Source: Lichenicoccus sp965213775 (lineage in GTDB: Bacteria > Pseudomonadota > Alphaproteobacteria > Acetobacterales > Acetobacteraceae). Taken from it: a DNA stretch of 64,000 nucleotides. Position numbers and translations under genes: made by a program. The notes beneath the pieces were generated by a model that saw only the letters and a list, made by a program, of their open reading frames with translations, made no database searches and was not told where the DNA came from. How positions within the stretch are numbered: position 1 is the first letter of the stretch; each line of letters begins with the position of its first letter. Below are positions 35,781 to 45,278 of this stretch, one piece after another. The stretch spans positions 1 to 64,000 of the forward strand of contig CBDCAC010000007.1 in assembly GCA_965213775.1 (NCBI GenBank), given 5' to 3'.

Positions 35781-37403
35781 TCAGGGCTTGCGCGGCGGCG
35801 ATACGCTGTGGGTGGCGAGCACCGTATCGGTCTGCGGATCGAGCTCGATCAGCTTGACCTCGTAGCCCCACAGCTCTGCCAGGTGCTTCAGCGAAGCGCG
35901 CGCATCCTGCTCGGCGAGAAGCTGGCCCGGACGCGTGCGATGCTCGATGCGCAGGCAGCGATCCCCGGCCAGGTCGACGTCGACGATCTCGAGTTCGGCG
36001 TAGAAATGGCTGGGGTCGTAGCTGCGTGCCAGGGCGCGGCGGATCTCCCGGTAGCCGGCATCGTCGTGGATGTCGTCGACCAGCAGGTAGGGCTTGGCGA
36101 CGTCGTCGAGCAACCGGAACATCCGGAACTGGCGCATGACCGCCGGCGACAGGAACTGCTGGATGAAGCTCTCATCGCGATATTCCGCCCAGGCGTGCTT
36201 CAGAGTCCCGATCGCGTCACGATTGCCGGCGATGTCGGGAAACCAGGCCCTGTCCTCGGCGGTGGGCGTCTCGCAGACGCGCGCGATGTCGGTCATCATC
36301 GCGTAGCCCAGCGCGTATGGGTTGAAGCTGCCGCCGCCGGGATGGTCGAAGCCGGGCTGGGTGATGACGTTGGTGGTGGAGTGGATCACCTCGAGGAAGG
36401 CGGCGTCGTTGATACGACCCTGCTCGTGCAGACGGGTCATGATCGCCTGGTGCACCCAGGTGGCGCAGCCCTCGTTCATCATCTTGGCCTGGGGCTGCGG
36501 ATAGAAATACTGCGCGATCAGCCGGACGATGCGGATCACCTCGCGTTCCCACGGCGCCAGGCGCGGCGCGTTCTTCTCCAGGAAGTAGAGCAGGTTCTCT
36601 TCGGGCAGGCCGAGTCGTCGCCGGCGGTCCCCGATCGTGCTCGTGACTTGGGTGGCGCCCCCCGATGGCAGGGTGCGCCACAGATCGTTATAGACGCGAT
36701 CCTCGTGCTCGCGACGCTCGCGGTCGCGCGCCTGCTCCGCCTTCAGATCCATCATCTTGGCGCCGGAGTGCCGGTTCACGCCCTGGTTCTGCAGCGCGTG
36801 CGCCGCATCGAGCACGCGTTCCACCGCGGCGACGCCGTGACGCTCCTCGCAGCGCGCGATGTAGGAGCGGGCGAACTCGAGATAGTCGAGGATGCCGGTG
36901 GGCTCGGTCCACTCGCGGAACAGCCGGTTGTTGCGAAAGAAGTGGTTGTGGCCGAACGCGGCGTGGGCGATCACCAGCGCCTGCATCGTGGCGCTGTTCT
37001 CCTCCATCAGGTAGCTGATGCAGGGATTGGAGTTGATCACCACCTCGTAGGCCAAGCCCATGAGGCCGCGCTTGTACGCGTTCTGATGGCCGACGAATCG
37101 CTTGCCGAACGACCAGTGCTTATAGATCAGCGGCATGCCGTGCGACGTGTAGACGTCGAGCATCTGCTCCGACGTGATCACCTCGATTCGGTTGGGGTAG
37201 ATCTCCAGCTTCAGCTCATGCTCGGCGATGCCTTCGATCGCGTCGTAGGCGTGACGCAGGGTCTCGAAGTTCCAGTCCGCCCCGTTATAGAGCAGCTCGG
37301 ACGCGCCGGGCGTCGGCAGCGGCCGGTCGAGCCTCGCCGGCGCCAGCTCCGGCCGGGTGCCGAGCGGCGATACCGACCGGTGACGATGCGGGACAAGGCT
37401 CAA
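35781..37403 (-). CDS. SpoVR family protein (YcgB)
   Basis: Protein of 540 residues matching SpoVR/YcgB over its length: DWNFETLRHAYDAIEGIAEHEL near the start, AHAAFGHNHFFRNN, ARSYIARCEERHG, the central KNAPRLAPWEREVIRIVR and NEGCATWVHQAIM. The biochemical role is unknown. In E. coli ycgB is co-regulated with yeaGH in stationary phase and nitrogen limitation, and here it forms a three-gene unit with them. Its start overlaps the stop of the DUF444 gene as ATGA (37400-37403). Confidence 0.94.
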   Translation of the reverse strand: MSLVPHRHRSVSPLGTRPELAPARLDRPLPTPGASELLYNGADWNFETLRHAYDAIEGIAEHELKLEIYPNRIEVITSEQMLDVYTSHGMPLIYKHWSFGKRFVGHQNAYKRGLMGLAYEVVINSNPCISYLMEENSATMQALVIAHAAFGHNHFFRNNRLFREWTEPTGILDYLEFARSYIARCEERHGVAAVERVLDAAHALQNQGVNRHSGAKMMDLKAEQARDRERREHEDRVYNDLWRTLPSGGATQVTSTIGDRRRRLGLPEENLLYFLEKNAPRLAPWEREVIRIVRLIAQYFYPQPQAKMMNEGCATWVHQAIMTRLHEQGRINDAAFLEVIHSTTNVITQPGFDHPGGGSFNPYALGYAMMTDIARVCETPTAEDRAWFPDIAGNRDAIGTLKHAWAEYRDESFIQQFLSPAVMRQFRMFRLLDDVAKPYLLVDDIHDDAGYREIRRALARSYDPSHFYAELEIVDVDLAGDRCLRIEHRTRPGQLLAEQDARASLKHLAELWGYEVKLIELDPQTDTVLATHSVSPPRKP

Positions 37404-38701
37404 GGAGAGGCCTCCGCGCGACGTGCGAACAGCTCACGGAACACCGGGAAGATGTCCCGCTTCTCCGCCACCTGACGCATGACCAGACGCTCGCTCTCGC
37501 CGGCGACCTGCTTGTAGCCGCGCCACAGATCGGTCTCGCCTCGTATGATGGCGCCGGAGCCGACGATCTCGATATAGGCATAGTATTGCACGTTGGGCAG
37601 GATCCGGGTCTGGAGTAGCGCGCAGGAGCGCGGCGTGTCGGAGGCGGAGTTGTCGCCGTCGGAGGCCTGGGCGACGTAGATGTTCCACGCCGAGGCCGGG
37701 TAGCGGTTCTGCTGGATGCCGATCATCTCGTTGAGCGCCGAGGAGACGATGGTGCCGCCGGTGCGCGGGTCGGTGAAGAAGGTCTCCTCGTCGACCTCCT
37801 CCGCGACCTCGGCGTGACGGATGAAGATCAGGTCGACCTGCTTGTAGCGCCGCTCCAGGAAGACGTGAAGCAGCAGGAAGAACTGCTTGGCCAGGTCCTT
37901 CATGCGCTCGGTCATGGAGCCGGACACGTCCATGATGCAGAACATCACGGCGCGGGTGGAGGGTTTGGGGGTCTGGGTGAAGCGCCGATAGCGCATGTCG
38001 ACCGGGTCGATCCAAGGCACCCGGTTCAGCCGCCTCTGCGTCGCCGCGAGGTCGGCCTTCAGACCGACCAGTTCCTCGTGCAGGGCGGGAAAGGCGTCGG
38101 CCTGCTCTTCCAGTGCCGCGATCCGCGCCTCGATCTCCTTGACGACGTCGGGCTTGGGACGCTTCAGGCCGATCCGCCGCGCCATTGAATAGCGCATGGT
38201 GCGGCTCAGATCGAGCTGCGAGGGCGCGCCGTCATTGCTGAGTCCGGCGCGGCTGCTGCTCATCGACTCCGTGGTGGTGATCTCGCGCTTGACCAGGTCG
38301 GGCAGTGCCAGATCGTCGAAGAACAGGTCGAGGAACTCGTCGCGGGTGAGCACGAAGCGGAAACTATCCTCGCCGCCGCCCTCTTCCCCTGCCTCCCCTG
38401 CCCCGCCGCCGGCGCCGCTCCCGGATGGCGGCCGCTGGATGCGGTCGCCGCGCGAGAACACCTTGTTGCCGGACAACACCAGGTCGCGGGTGCCGCCGGT
38501 GAAGACGCGGTGGAAGCTCGGTTCGTGCAGCGCGTCCGAGGGGATCGAGATGGCGCTTCCCTTGGCCACCTCGCGCATTTTGCCCGACGCGACCGCGTCG
38601 CGCGCCGCACGCTGTATGGCATCGCGCGCCCTGATCAGGACCCGCTGGCGATTCTCGATATTCTTGCCGTGCGGGTTCGGGCGTCGGTCTATGATGTCCA
38701 C
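37400..38701 (-). CDS. yeaH: DUF444/YeaH family VWA protein
   Basis: Protein of 433 residues. The N-terminal half is basic (MDIIDRRPNPHGKNIENRQR, the usual DUF444 start). A Gly/Glu-rich linker lies near residue 95. The C-terminal half is a von Willebrand factor A domain with the MIDAS motif MDVSGSMTERMKD near residue 245 and TGGTIVSSAL. It is the standard partner of PrkA and SpoVR. The exact function is unknown. Confidence 0.94.
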   Translation of the reverse strand: MDIIDRRPNPHGKNIENRQRVLIRARDAIQRAARDAVASGKMREVAKGSAISIPSDALHEPSFHRVFTGGTRDLVLSGNKVFSRGDRIQRPPSGSGAGGGAGEAGEEGGGEDSFRFVLTRDEFLDLFFDDLALPDLVKREITTTESMSSSRAGLSNDGAPSQLDLSRTMRYSMARRIGLKRPKPDVVKEIEARIAALEEQADAFPALHEELVGLKADLAATQRRLNRVPWIDPVDMRYRRFTQTPKPSTRAVMFCIMDVSGSMTERMKDLAKQFFLLLHVFLERRYKQVDLIFIRHAEVAEEVDEETFFTDPRTGGTIVSSALNEMIGIQQNRYPASAWNIYVAQASDGDNSASDTPRSCALLQTRILPNVQYYAYIEIVGSGAIIRGETDLWRGYKQVAGESERLVMRQVAEKRDIFPVFRELFARRAEASP

Positions 38702-38821
38702 TTAGTCGTTCCGCTTTCCGTTACCAAGCGGCAGCCGCGCCGTCGCGGATGCGCCGCCATCCCGACCAGGTGATGGAGCATCGTCCGATGACGAGCGAGC
38801 CGGGATCGGGCGGGTCATCTG

Positions 38822-40768
38822 CTAGGCCGACTGCTTGACGCGCATGTACCACTCCACCAGTCGACGCACCTGTCGCTCGGTATAGCCGCGGGCCACCATG
38901 CGCTCGACGAACTGGCCGTGCTTCGTTTCGGTGTCTCCATCCTTCTTGGAGCCGAAGCTGATCACCGGCAGCAGGTCCTCGACCTGGCTGAACATGCGCT
39001 TCTCGATCACGTCCCGGATCTTCTCGTAGGAGGTCCAGGACGGGTTGTTGCCGCCCGAGGCGGCGCGCGAGCGGAGCGAGAACTTCACCACCTCGTTGCG
39101 GAAATCCTTCGGGTTGGCGATGCCGGCGGGCTTCTCGATCTTGGTCAGCTCGGCGTTGAGCAGGTCGCGGCTCAGCAGCTGGCCGGTGTCGGGATCCTTG
39201 AAGTCCTGGTCCTCGATCCAGGCATCGGCGTAGTCGAGATAGCGGTCGAACAGGTTCTGGCCATAATCGTGATAGCTTTCCAGATAGGCCTTCTGGATCT
39301 CGTTGCCGACGAATTCGGCGTAGCGTCCGGCCAGTTCTGATTTCAGCGACGCCAGGTAGGACGCCTCGAGCTCTGCCGGAAACTGCTCCCGTCGCACCGC
39401 CTGCTCCAGCACGTACATCAGGTGTACGGGATCGGCCGCGATCTCACTCGGGTCGTGGTTGAAGGCGGCGGAGAGCACCTTGAAGCCGAAGCGGGTGGAG
39501 ATCCCTTCCATGCCCTCGTCGACACCGGCGGCATCGCGATATTCCTGCATGGTCTTGGCCTTGGGATCGGTCTCGCGGATGTTCTCGCCGTCATAGACCC
39601 GCATCTTGGCATACTGCGTCGAATTCGCGTGCCCCTTCAGTCGCGACAGCACGGCGAACTTCGCCAGCATCTCCAGGGTGTTGGGCGCGCACGGCGCCTC
39701 GCCCAGCGCGGAGCTGCTGATCAGCTTCTCGTAGATGCGCGTCTCCTCGGTGACGCGCAGGCAGTACGGCACCTTGATCACGCACACCCGGTCGAGGAAG
39801 GCCTCGTTGGTGCGGTTGTTTCGGAAGCTCTGCCATTCCGCCTCGTTGGAGTGGGCTAGGATCACGCCGGTGAAGGGGATCGAGCCGATGTTCTCGGTCC
39901 CGACATAGTTGCCCTCCTGCGTCGCGGTGAGCAACGGGTGCAGCATCTTGATCGGCGCCTTGAACATCTCGACGAATTCGAGGATGCCCTGGTTGGCGCG
40001 GTTCAGGCCGCCGGAGAAGCTGTAGGCGTCCGGGTCGTTCTGGCTGAAGCTCTCCAGCTGGCGGATATCGACCTTGCCGACCAGGGCCGAGACGTCCTGG
40101 TTGTTGTCGTCCCCAGGTTCGGTCTTGGCCACGGCGATCTGCCGCAGCTTCGACGGATGCAGCTTGACCACGGTGAAGCGGGACAGGTCGCCGTCGAACT
40201 CCTCCAGACGCTTCAGCGCCCAGGGGCTCGCGATCCCGCTCAGCACACGGCGCGGAATGCCGTAGCGCTTGTGCAGGCCGTCGGCCATGCGCTCGACGTC
40301 GAACAATCCGAGCGGGCTCTCGAAGACCGGGCTCATGCGGCTGCCGGCCTTGAGCACGTAGATCGGCTGGCGCTCCATCAATGTCTTGAGCCGCTCGCCG
40401 AGCGAGGACTTGCCGCCACCGACCGGTCCCAGCAGGTAGAGGATCTGCTTGCGCTCCTCCAGACCCTGCGCCGCGTGACGGAAGAAGCCGACGATCCGCT
40501 CGACCGTCTCCTCCATGCCGTGGAAGTCGGAGAAGGCCGGGTAGACCCTGATGGTGCGGTTCATGAATACCCGGCCCAGCCTGGCATCCTTGGACGTGTC
40601 GACCATGGTCGGCTCGCCGATCGCCTTGAGCATGCGTTCGGCGGCCCCGGCGTAGCAGCTCGGATCATCCGAACACAGCTGCAGATACTGGGCGAGACTC
40701 ATCTCGGTTTCCCGCCGCTCCTCGCGCATCGAGGTGGCGAGTGAGAAGACGTCGTCTAGAGGTGCCAT
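38822..40768 (-). CDS. prkA: PrkA serine protein kinase (YeaG)
   Basis: AAA+ fold serine kinase of 648 residues. The N-terminal AAA domain has Walker A YLLGPVGGGKSSLGERLK near residue 112. The central region has FRNNRTNEAFLDRVCVIKVPYCLRVTEETRIYEKL and the C-terminal PrkA domain contains YLDYADAWIEDQDFKDPDTGQ. In enterobacteria YeaG acts in adaptation to nitrogen starvation; phosphotransfer targets are poorly known. It heads the prkA-yeaH-spoVR operon, with 120 bases to yeaH. Confidence 0.95.
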   Translation of the reverse strand: MAPLDDVFSLATSMREERRETEMSLAQYLQLCSDDPSCYAGAAERMLKAIGEPTMVDTSKDARLGRVFMNRTIRVYPAFSDFHGMEETVERIVGFFRHAAQGLEERKQILYLLGPVGGGKSSLGERLKTLMERQPIYVLKAGSRMSPVFESPLGLFDVERMADGLHKRYGIPRRVLSGIASPWALKRLEEFDGDLSRFTVVKLHPSKLRQIAVAKTEPGDDNNQDVSALVGKVDIRQLESFSQNDPDAYSFSGGLNRANQGILEFVEMFKAPIKMLHPLLTATQEGNYVGTENIGSIPFTGVILAHSNEAEWQSFRNNRTNEAFLDRVCVIKVPYCLRVTEETRIYEKLISSSALGEAPCAPNTLEMLAKFAVLSRLKGHANSTQYAKMRVYDGENIRETDPKAKTMQEYRDAAGVDEGMEGISTRFGFKVLSAAFNHDPSEIAADPVHLMYVLEQAVRREQFPAELEASYLASLKSELAGRYAEFVGNEIQKAYLESYHDYGQNLFDRYLDYADAWIEDQDFKDPDTGQLLSRDLLNAELTKIEKPAGIANPKDFRNEVVKFSLRSRAASGGNNPSWTSYEKIRDVIEKRMFSQVEDLLPVISFGSKKDGDTETKHGQFVERMVARGYTERQVRRLVEWYMRVKQSA

Positions 40769-41154
40769 GAGAGGGTCTCCCCCAAGAAAGATGATCCTGG
40801 CCCCGCGATGGCTGTCAGAAAGCCTTGACTCTCAAGCCGGGCGAGCCGAAACGCTTCCAGCCGAAGCGAATGACAACGCTGTCCGCGTGGACCGGCATCG
40901 GCTTCCTGATCGGCGGCATGCACGGCTTCAGGCCGTTCGTGAAGGGCCCCCGCCTCGCGCATCAGCACTGGGATGTGGTCGACCTCTCGGGTCCAAGCCT
41001 TGGCGATGAGCACGGTCCTTCGCTGCTGCAGGGCATAATGACGAAATGTCATCAGGTCCTCTGCGAGGCTATCTCTGCGCAGCGGAGGGATTCAACTAAA
41101 TTGCGTGTCGGTCTCGTCTAATCGACAGCCGGCTGGCTCGCTGCGGCTGTCGGG
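40769..41154. other. Region upstream of prkA, no confident gene
   Basis: About 385 bases. A plus-strand frame from a TTG at 40825 to 41121 (98 codons; about residues 15-60 show strongly GC-rich third positions) overlaps a minus-strand frame from 41052 that runs into the prkA start and has AGAGGA before its ATG. I recognise neither product. The prkA promoter should also lie here. Confidence 0.35.
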
Positions 41155-41940
41155 TCACATCTCCAGGCTCATGCCGTCATAGCCGGGCTCGAGTCCCGCC
41201 GGCAGGTTGCGCACCATCCAGCCCCAGTCCATGTCCGTGCCCATGTGGGTCAGGATCGTGCGGCGAACGCCGAGCCGAATCGACCAGCTCCGCACCCGCT
41301 CGAGATGGGCATGTGCCGGATGGGCGGCGCGCTGGAAGCAGTCGACGATCCAGGTATCGACGCCGTGGAGCACGTCCAGGGCACGCTCATCCAGCTCCAC
41401 GACGTCGGTCGAATAGGCGAAGGCACCGGCTCGCAGGCCGACCGTGATGCTGCGTCCATGAGCCTGCTCGAACAGCTGCAGCGTCAGCCCCTCGATGATC
41501 ACGGTGCCGCCGAGCTCGATCTCCCGCGGAACCAGGACCGGACTGAAGAAGCCGGGCGGCGACCAAGGCCGGAAGGCGTATGCGAAGCGGCGCATGATCT
41601 CGTCGAGCACGGCGCCGGTGGCGAAAGTCTCGATCGGGCGCTCGATCACCCGGTTCAGGCTCCTGACCTCGTCGAGTCCCGCCACGTGGTCGGCGTGGGC
41701 ATGGCTATAGAGGATGGCGTCGATCCGTCCGATCCGGTTGCGCAGCAGCTGCTCGCGCAGGTCCGGCCCGGTATCGATCAGAAGCCGCGGTCCCGCGTCC
41801 GCCTCGATCACGATCGACGAGCGGCTGCGACGGTTGCGCGGCTCGTCGGGATCGCAGATCCCCCAGTCCCCGGCGCCGTCGGCGCCGCCCAGCATCGGGA
41901 CGCCCGCGGATCCGCCGCAACCCAGGATCACCACCCGCAT
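41155..41940 (-). CDS. MBL-fold metallohydrolase, PhnP-like
   Basis: Metallo-beta-lactamase fold hydrolase of 261 residues. It has the binuclear-metal motif SHAHADHVAG (HxHxDH), the N-terminal GCGGSAGVPMLGG typical of the PhnP/RNase Z-like group, and the later ligand regions FAYSTDVVEL and LTHMG. PhnP proper is a cyclic-phosphate phosphodiesterase, and the actual substrate here is open. It is the last gene of the mltB-to-MBL operon, 4 bases after tatD, an association seen widely in alphaproteobacteria. Confidence 0.9.
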   Translation of the reverse strand: MRVVILGCGGSAGVPMLGGADGAGDWGICDPDEPRNRRSRSSIVIEADAGPRLLIDTGPDLREQLLRNRIGRIDAILYSHAHADHVAGLDEVRSLNRVIERPIETFATGAVLDEIMRRFAYAFRPWSPPGFFSPVLVPREIELGGTVIIEGLTLQLFEQAHGRSITVGLRAGAFAYSTDVVELDERALDVLHGVDTWIVDCFQRAAHPAHAHLERVRSWSIRLGVRRTILTHMGTDMDWGWMVRNLPAGLEPGYDGMSLEM

Positions 41941-41944
41941 CGGT

Positions 41945-42745
41945 TCAGGCGGCCTTGCGGAACAGGGCGTGGAAGTTGCGGTTCGTGAGTTCGTGCAGCG
42001 CTGGCTCCGGCATCCCCAGGAGTTGCGCCAGCATGGCCGCGGTGTGGATCACGAAGGCGGGCTCGTTGGGCCTGCCACGTTTGGGAACCGGAGCCAGGTA
42101 GGGGGCATCGGTCTCGATCAGCAGACGCGGCATCGGCACCTCGCGGGCGATGTCACGCAGCGCCTGTGACTTGGGGAAGGTAAGGATGCCGGAGAAGCTG
42201 ATCGATCCACCGAGTGCGAGGGCGCGAGCGGCGAGATCCATCCCGGAGCTGAAGCAATGCAGCACGAAGCGGAACGGGCCGCCCCGGTCATGCTCGTCCT
42301 GCAGGATGGCGGCGACATCGCCGTCGGCCTTCCGTGCGTGGATCACTACGGGCAGGTCGGCGAGCCGGGCGGCGCGGATGTGGGTGCGGAAGCTCGCCTG
42401 CTGCGCGGCATGATCGTCCGGTGTGCCGTGCAGGTAGTCCAGGCCGGTCTCGCCGATGCCGATGACGCATCCAGGCGCAGTCCGCGCGGCGAGGTCCTCG
42501 GCTGTGGGCAGCTGCTCCTCGGCCACGTGATCGGGATGTGTGCCGATCGTGCACCAGATCGATAGTCCCGGCTCGGACAAGCTCGCGAGCGCGAGCTGAC
42601 GCGACGCCGCCGAAAGGCGCGTGCCGATCGTGACCATGCCACACAAACCGGCGGCGCGGGCTCGCTGCAGCAAACCCGGCAGCGCTTCGGCATCGAACCG
42701 GTCGAGATGACAGTGCGAATCGATCGCCGCTGCGGTCCCGCTCAT
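41945..42745 (-). CDS. tatD: TatD family deoxyribonuclease
   Basis: Metal-dependent TIM-barrel nuclease of 266 residues. It has the metal ligands IDSHCHLDRF near the N-terminus, IGIGETGLDYLHG in the middle, PVVIHARKADGD, VLHCFSSG and the C-terminal LLIETDAPYLAPVPKRGRPNEP. TatD enzymes act as 3'-5' DNases and D-Tyr-tRNA-type or quality-control hydrolases. The start overlaps the metG stop (42742-42745, ATGA). Confidence 0.94.
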   Translation of the reverse strand: MSGTAAAIDSHCHLDRFDAEALPGLLQRARAAGLCGMVTIGTRLSAASRQLALASLSEPGLSIWCTIGTHPDHVAEEQLPTAEDLAARTAPGCVIGIGETGLDYLHGTPDDHAAQQASFRTHIRAARLADLPVVIHARKADGDVAAILQDEHDRGGPFRFVLHCFSSGMDLAARALALGGSISFSGILTFPKSQALRDIAREVPMPRLLIETDAPYLAPVPKRGRPNEPAFVIHTAAMLAQLLGMPEPALHELTNRNFHALFRKAA

Positions 42746-44307
42746 CGCGCCGACGCCCCCGGAGGCGTGCTCGCGGCGGTCTCGACGTGACGCGGGAAGA
42801 CGCCGTATGGCGGGGGAAGCGAGGTGCCGGGCGGAACCGGCGTTGCCAGCGCGTCGAGCTGTCGCTGCTCCGAGGCTATCCCGAGCTGGTCGAGCATCGC
42901 CGCCATGCTCGCCGGCATGAAAGGCTGCAGCACGGTCGCGATGACGCGCAAGCTATCCGCCAGCACCCGAAGCACCGTCGCCATCCGCGTCGGGTCGGTC
43001 TTCTTCAACGCCCACGGCGCTTGGCGATCGACGTAGCCGTTGCAGGCCCGGACGACCCGCCAGACCGTCTCAAGCGCCTCGTGCAATGCCTGCCGATCGA
43101 GCTGCTCGCGCAGCAGTCCCGGGAGTGCCGCAGCCTGTTCGAGAAGCATCGCGTCGGCCTCGGTCAGAGCCTCTCGAGCCGGCAGCCTGCCGTCGCAGTT
43201 GCGCGCGATCAGCGACAGCGTGCGCTGCGCGAGGTTGCCAAGATCGTTGGCCAGATCGATGTTCAGCCTGCCGATCAACGACTTGCGGCTGTAGTCGCCG
43301 TCGCCGCCGAACGGAACCTCGCGCAGCAGGAAGAAACGCAGCGCATCGACGCCGAACTCGTCGGCCAGAGCGCGGGGATCGATCACGTTGCCGATCGACT
43401 TGCTCATCTTCTCGCCCTCGATCGTCCACCATCCGTGCGAGAAGATCCGCGCCGGCAGCGCGAGCCCGGCCGCCATCAGGAAGGCAGGCCAGAAGACGGC
43501 GTGGAAGCGCGCGATCTCCTTGCCGATCAGATGCAGGTCGGCCGGCCAGTATCTCCAGCGCGTGTGGGTGTCGTCGGGATATCCCAGAGCAGTGATGTAA
43601 TTCACCAGCGCATCCCACCACACGTACATGACATGCGCGGCATTCCCCGGGACCGGAACGCCCCAGTCGAAGCTGGTGCGGCTAATCGAGAGATCGTTCA
43701 GGCCTTGGCGCACGAAACTGATGATCTCGTTGCGACGCGCCGGCGGGCCGATGAAGTCCGGATTCTCCTCGTAGAAGGCGAGCAGCCGCTCCTGCCAGGC
43801 CGCCAGCCGGAAGAAGTACGACGGCTCGCGCACCCACTGCACCGGGGCGCCGGTGGGAGCGGTACGGGTGCCGTCGGGATGCAGCACGAGTTCGTTCTCG
43901 CCGTAGAAGCTCTCGTCGCGCAGCGCGTACCAGCCCTCGTAGGCGCCCTCGTAGATGTGGCCAGCCTGTTCCAGACGACGCCAGAGCGCCGTGCAGGCGT
44001 CGAGGTGGCGCGGCTCCGTGGTGCGGACGAAGTCGTCGTAGGAGATGTTCAGCGCGTCGGCCATCGCCCGGAAATCAGCCGCCACGCGATCCACGAAATG
44101 CTGCGGCGCCAGGCCCGCCGTGATCGCCGCCTGCTCGACCTTCTGGCCGTGCTCGTCGGTTCCGGTGAGGAAGAAGACGTCGAAGCCGTCGAGCCGCTTC
44201 CAGCGCGCGAGGACGTCCGCCGCGATCGAGGTGTAGGCGTGCCCGATGTGAGGCGAGCCGTTCACGTAGTATATGGGTGTCGTTATCGTGAAGCTCTTGG
44301 TCATCAT
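42742..44307 (-). CDS. metG: Methionyl-tRNA synthetase
   Basis: Charges tRNA-Met and initiator tRNA. It has 521 residues: class I motifs YYVNGSPHIGHAYTS (HIGH) and GEKMSKSIGNVIDP (KMSKS). It is the short, non-zinc form, as the connective peptide lacks a Cys cluster, and it has no C-terminal tRNA-binding extension. The anticodon-binding helices follow residue 360. It overlaps holB upstream (44304-44307) and tatD downstream. Confidence 0.97.
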   Translation of the reverse strand: MMTKSFTITTPIYYVNGSPHIGHAYTSIAADVLARWKRLDGFDVFFLTGTDEHGQKVEQAAITAGLAPQHFVDRVAADFRAMADALNISYDDFVRTTEPRHLDACTALWRRLEQAGHIYEGAYEGWYALRDESFYGENELVLHPDGTRTAPTGAPVQWVREPSYFFRLAAWQERLLAFYEENPDFIGPPARRNEIISFVRQGLNDLSISRTSFDWGVPVPGNAAHVMYVWWDALVNYITALGYPDDTHTRWRYWPADLHLIGKEIARFHAVFWPAFLMAAGLALPARIFSHGWWTIEGEKMSKSIGNVIDPRALADEFGVDALRFFLLREVPFGGDGDYSRKSLIGRLNIDLANDLGNLAQRTLSLIARNCDGRLPAREALTEADAMLLEQAAALPGLLREQLDRQALHEALETVWRVVRACNGYVDRQAPWALKKTDPTRMATVLRVLADSLRVIATVLQPFMPASMAAMLDQLGIASEQRQLDALATPVPPGTSLPPPYGVFPRHVETAASTPPGASAR

Positions 44308-45278
44308 CCGCTCAGCAGGCTCAGGCTCGTCAGCAGGGCCTGGCGTTTATCAAGATTGAGGGCTTCAGTCTCGTCACGCAGCCGGGCGAGTTCCGAACAG
44401 GCGTCGGCCCATCTTTCGGCGGAACGTGACGAGAGCAGGCTGGCGTATTGCTCGGCGCCGTCTTCCCGCGCGGCGCCGCGTATCGTCGTGGATATGGTGG
44501 CGGACAACAAGCCGATGAAGGTGGAAAAGCCGTTCTCGTGACGCAGGACCAGGTCCGCGAGCTCATAGCACCAAGACCCTGCCGGGCGATGACGTTGAGA
44601 CAGCGCGCCGCGCACGAGGTCGGCGAGGACGATGCCGTCCTCCGCCGCCAGGACCAGGGCACGCCCGGGCGACCCGTCGCTGAGATCGATCAAGATCTGT
44701 CGCTCGCTCCGCGTGAGGGCGGGCAGCCGTCGTCGCAGGGCCTCGTGCATCGCCCCCTCGTCCAGCGCCCGCAGCCGCAGCAGGCGACAGCGGCTGCGGA
44801 TCGTCGGCAGCAGCCGGCCGGGCGCATCGCACGTCAGCACGATGATCACCCGGCTCGGAGGCTCTTCCAGCAGCTTGAGCAGAGCGTTCGCGGCATGTCG
44901 ATTGAGGTGATCCGCACCGTCGATGATGACCACGCGCCATCCGACCGCCGCAGTGCGATGCAGGAAGTCCGCGATGGGACGCACATCCTCCAGCACGATC
45001 TCCACGCGCGGCCGGGATCGACGTTCATCGAGGCTCCTGGTGATGACCAGCAGGTCTGCATGCGTGCCCGCCGCCATACGCCTAGACGCCTGAGGATCGG
45101 CTTCACCGAGCACGACCCGGGCGAACCATCGGGCGAGCGTCGCTTTGCCCACGCCGGACGGTCCGGTGAACAGCCAGCCGTGATGCAGCCGTCCGTTACG
45201 CCAGGCTCGCAGCAATGTCTGCTCCGCATCCGCCTGTCCCAGCAGCGTGCTCGTCTCGCCCGCGTCGAGGTCCGTCAC
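44304..45278 (-). CDS. holB: DNA polymerase III subunit delta'
   Basis: Clamp-loader subunit of 324 residues. The AAA+ fold begins GQADAEQTLLRAWRNGRLHHGWLFTGPSGVGKATLARWFA. The P-loop ends GKA instead of GKT/S, in line with delta' being a non-ATPase subunit. VVIIDGADHLNRHAANALLKLLEEPP is the Walker B/sensor region. It overlaps tmk (45275-45278) and metG. Confidence 0.93.
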   Translation of the reverse strand: MTDLDAGETSTLLGQADAEQTLLRAWRNGRLHHGWLFTGPSGVGKATLARWFARVVLGEADPQASRRMAAGTHADLLVITRSLDERRSRPRVEIVLEDVRPIADFLHRTAAVGWRVVIIDGADHLNRHAANALLKLLEEPPSRVIIVLTCDAPGRLLPTIRSRCRLLRLRALDEGAMHEALRRRLPALTRSERQILIDLSDGSPGRALVLAAEDGIVLADLVRGALSQRHRPAGSWCYELADLVLRHENGFSTFIGLLSATISTTIRGAAREDGAEQYASLLSSRSAERWADACSELARLRDETEALNLDKRQALLTSLSLLSG

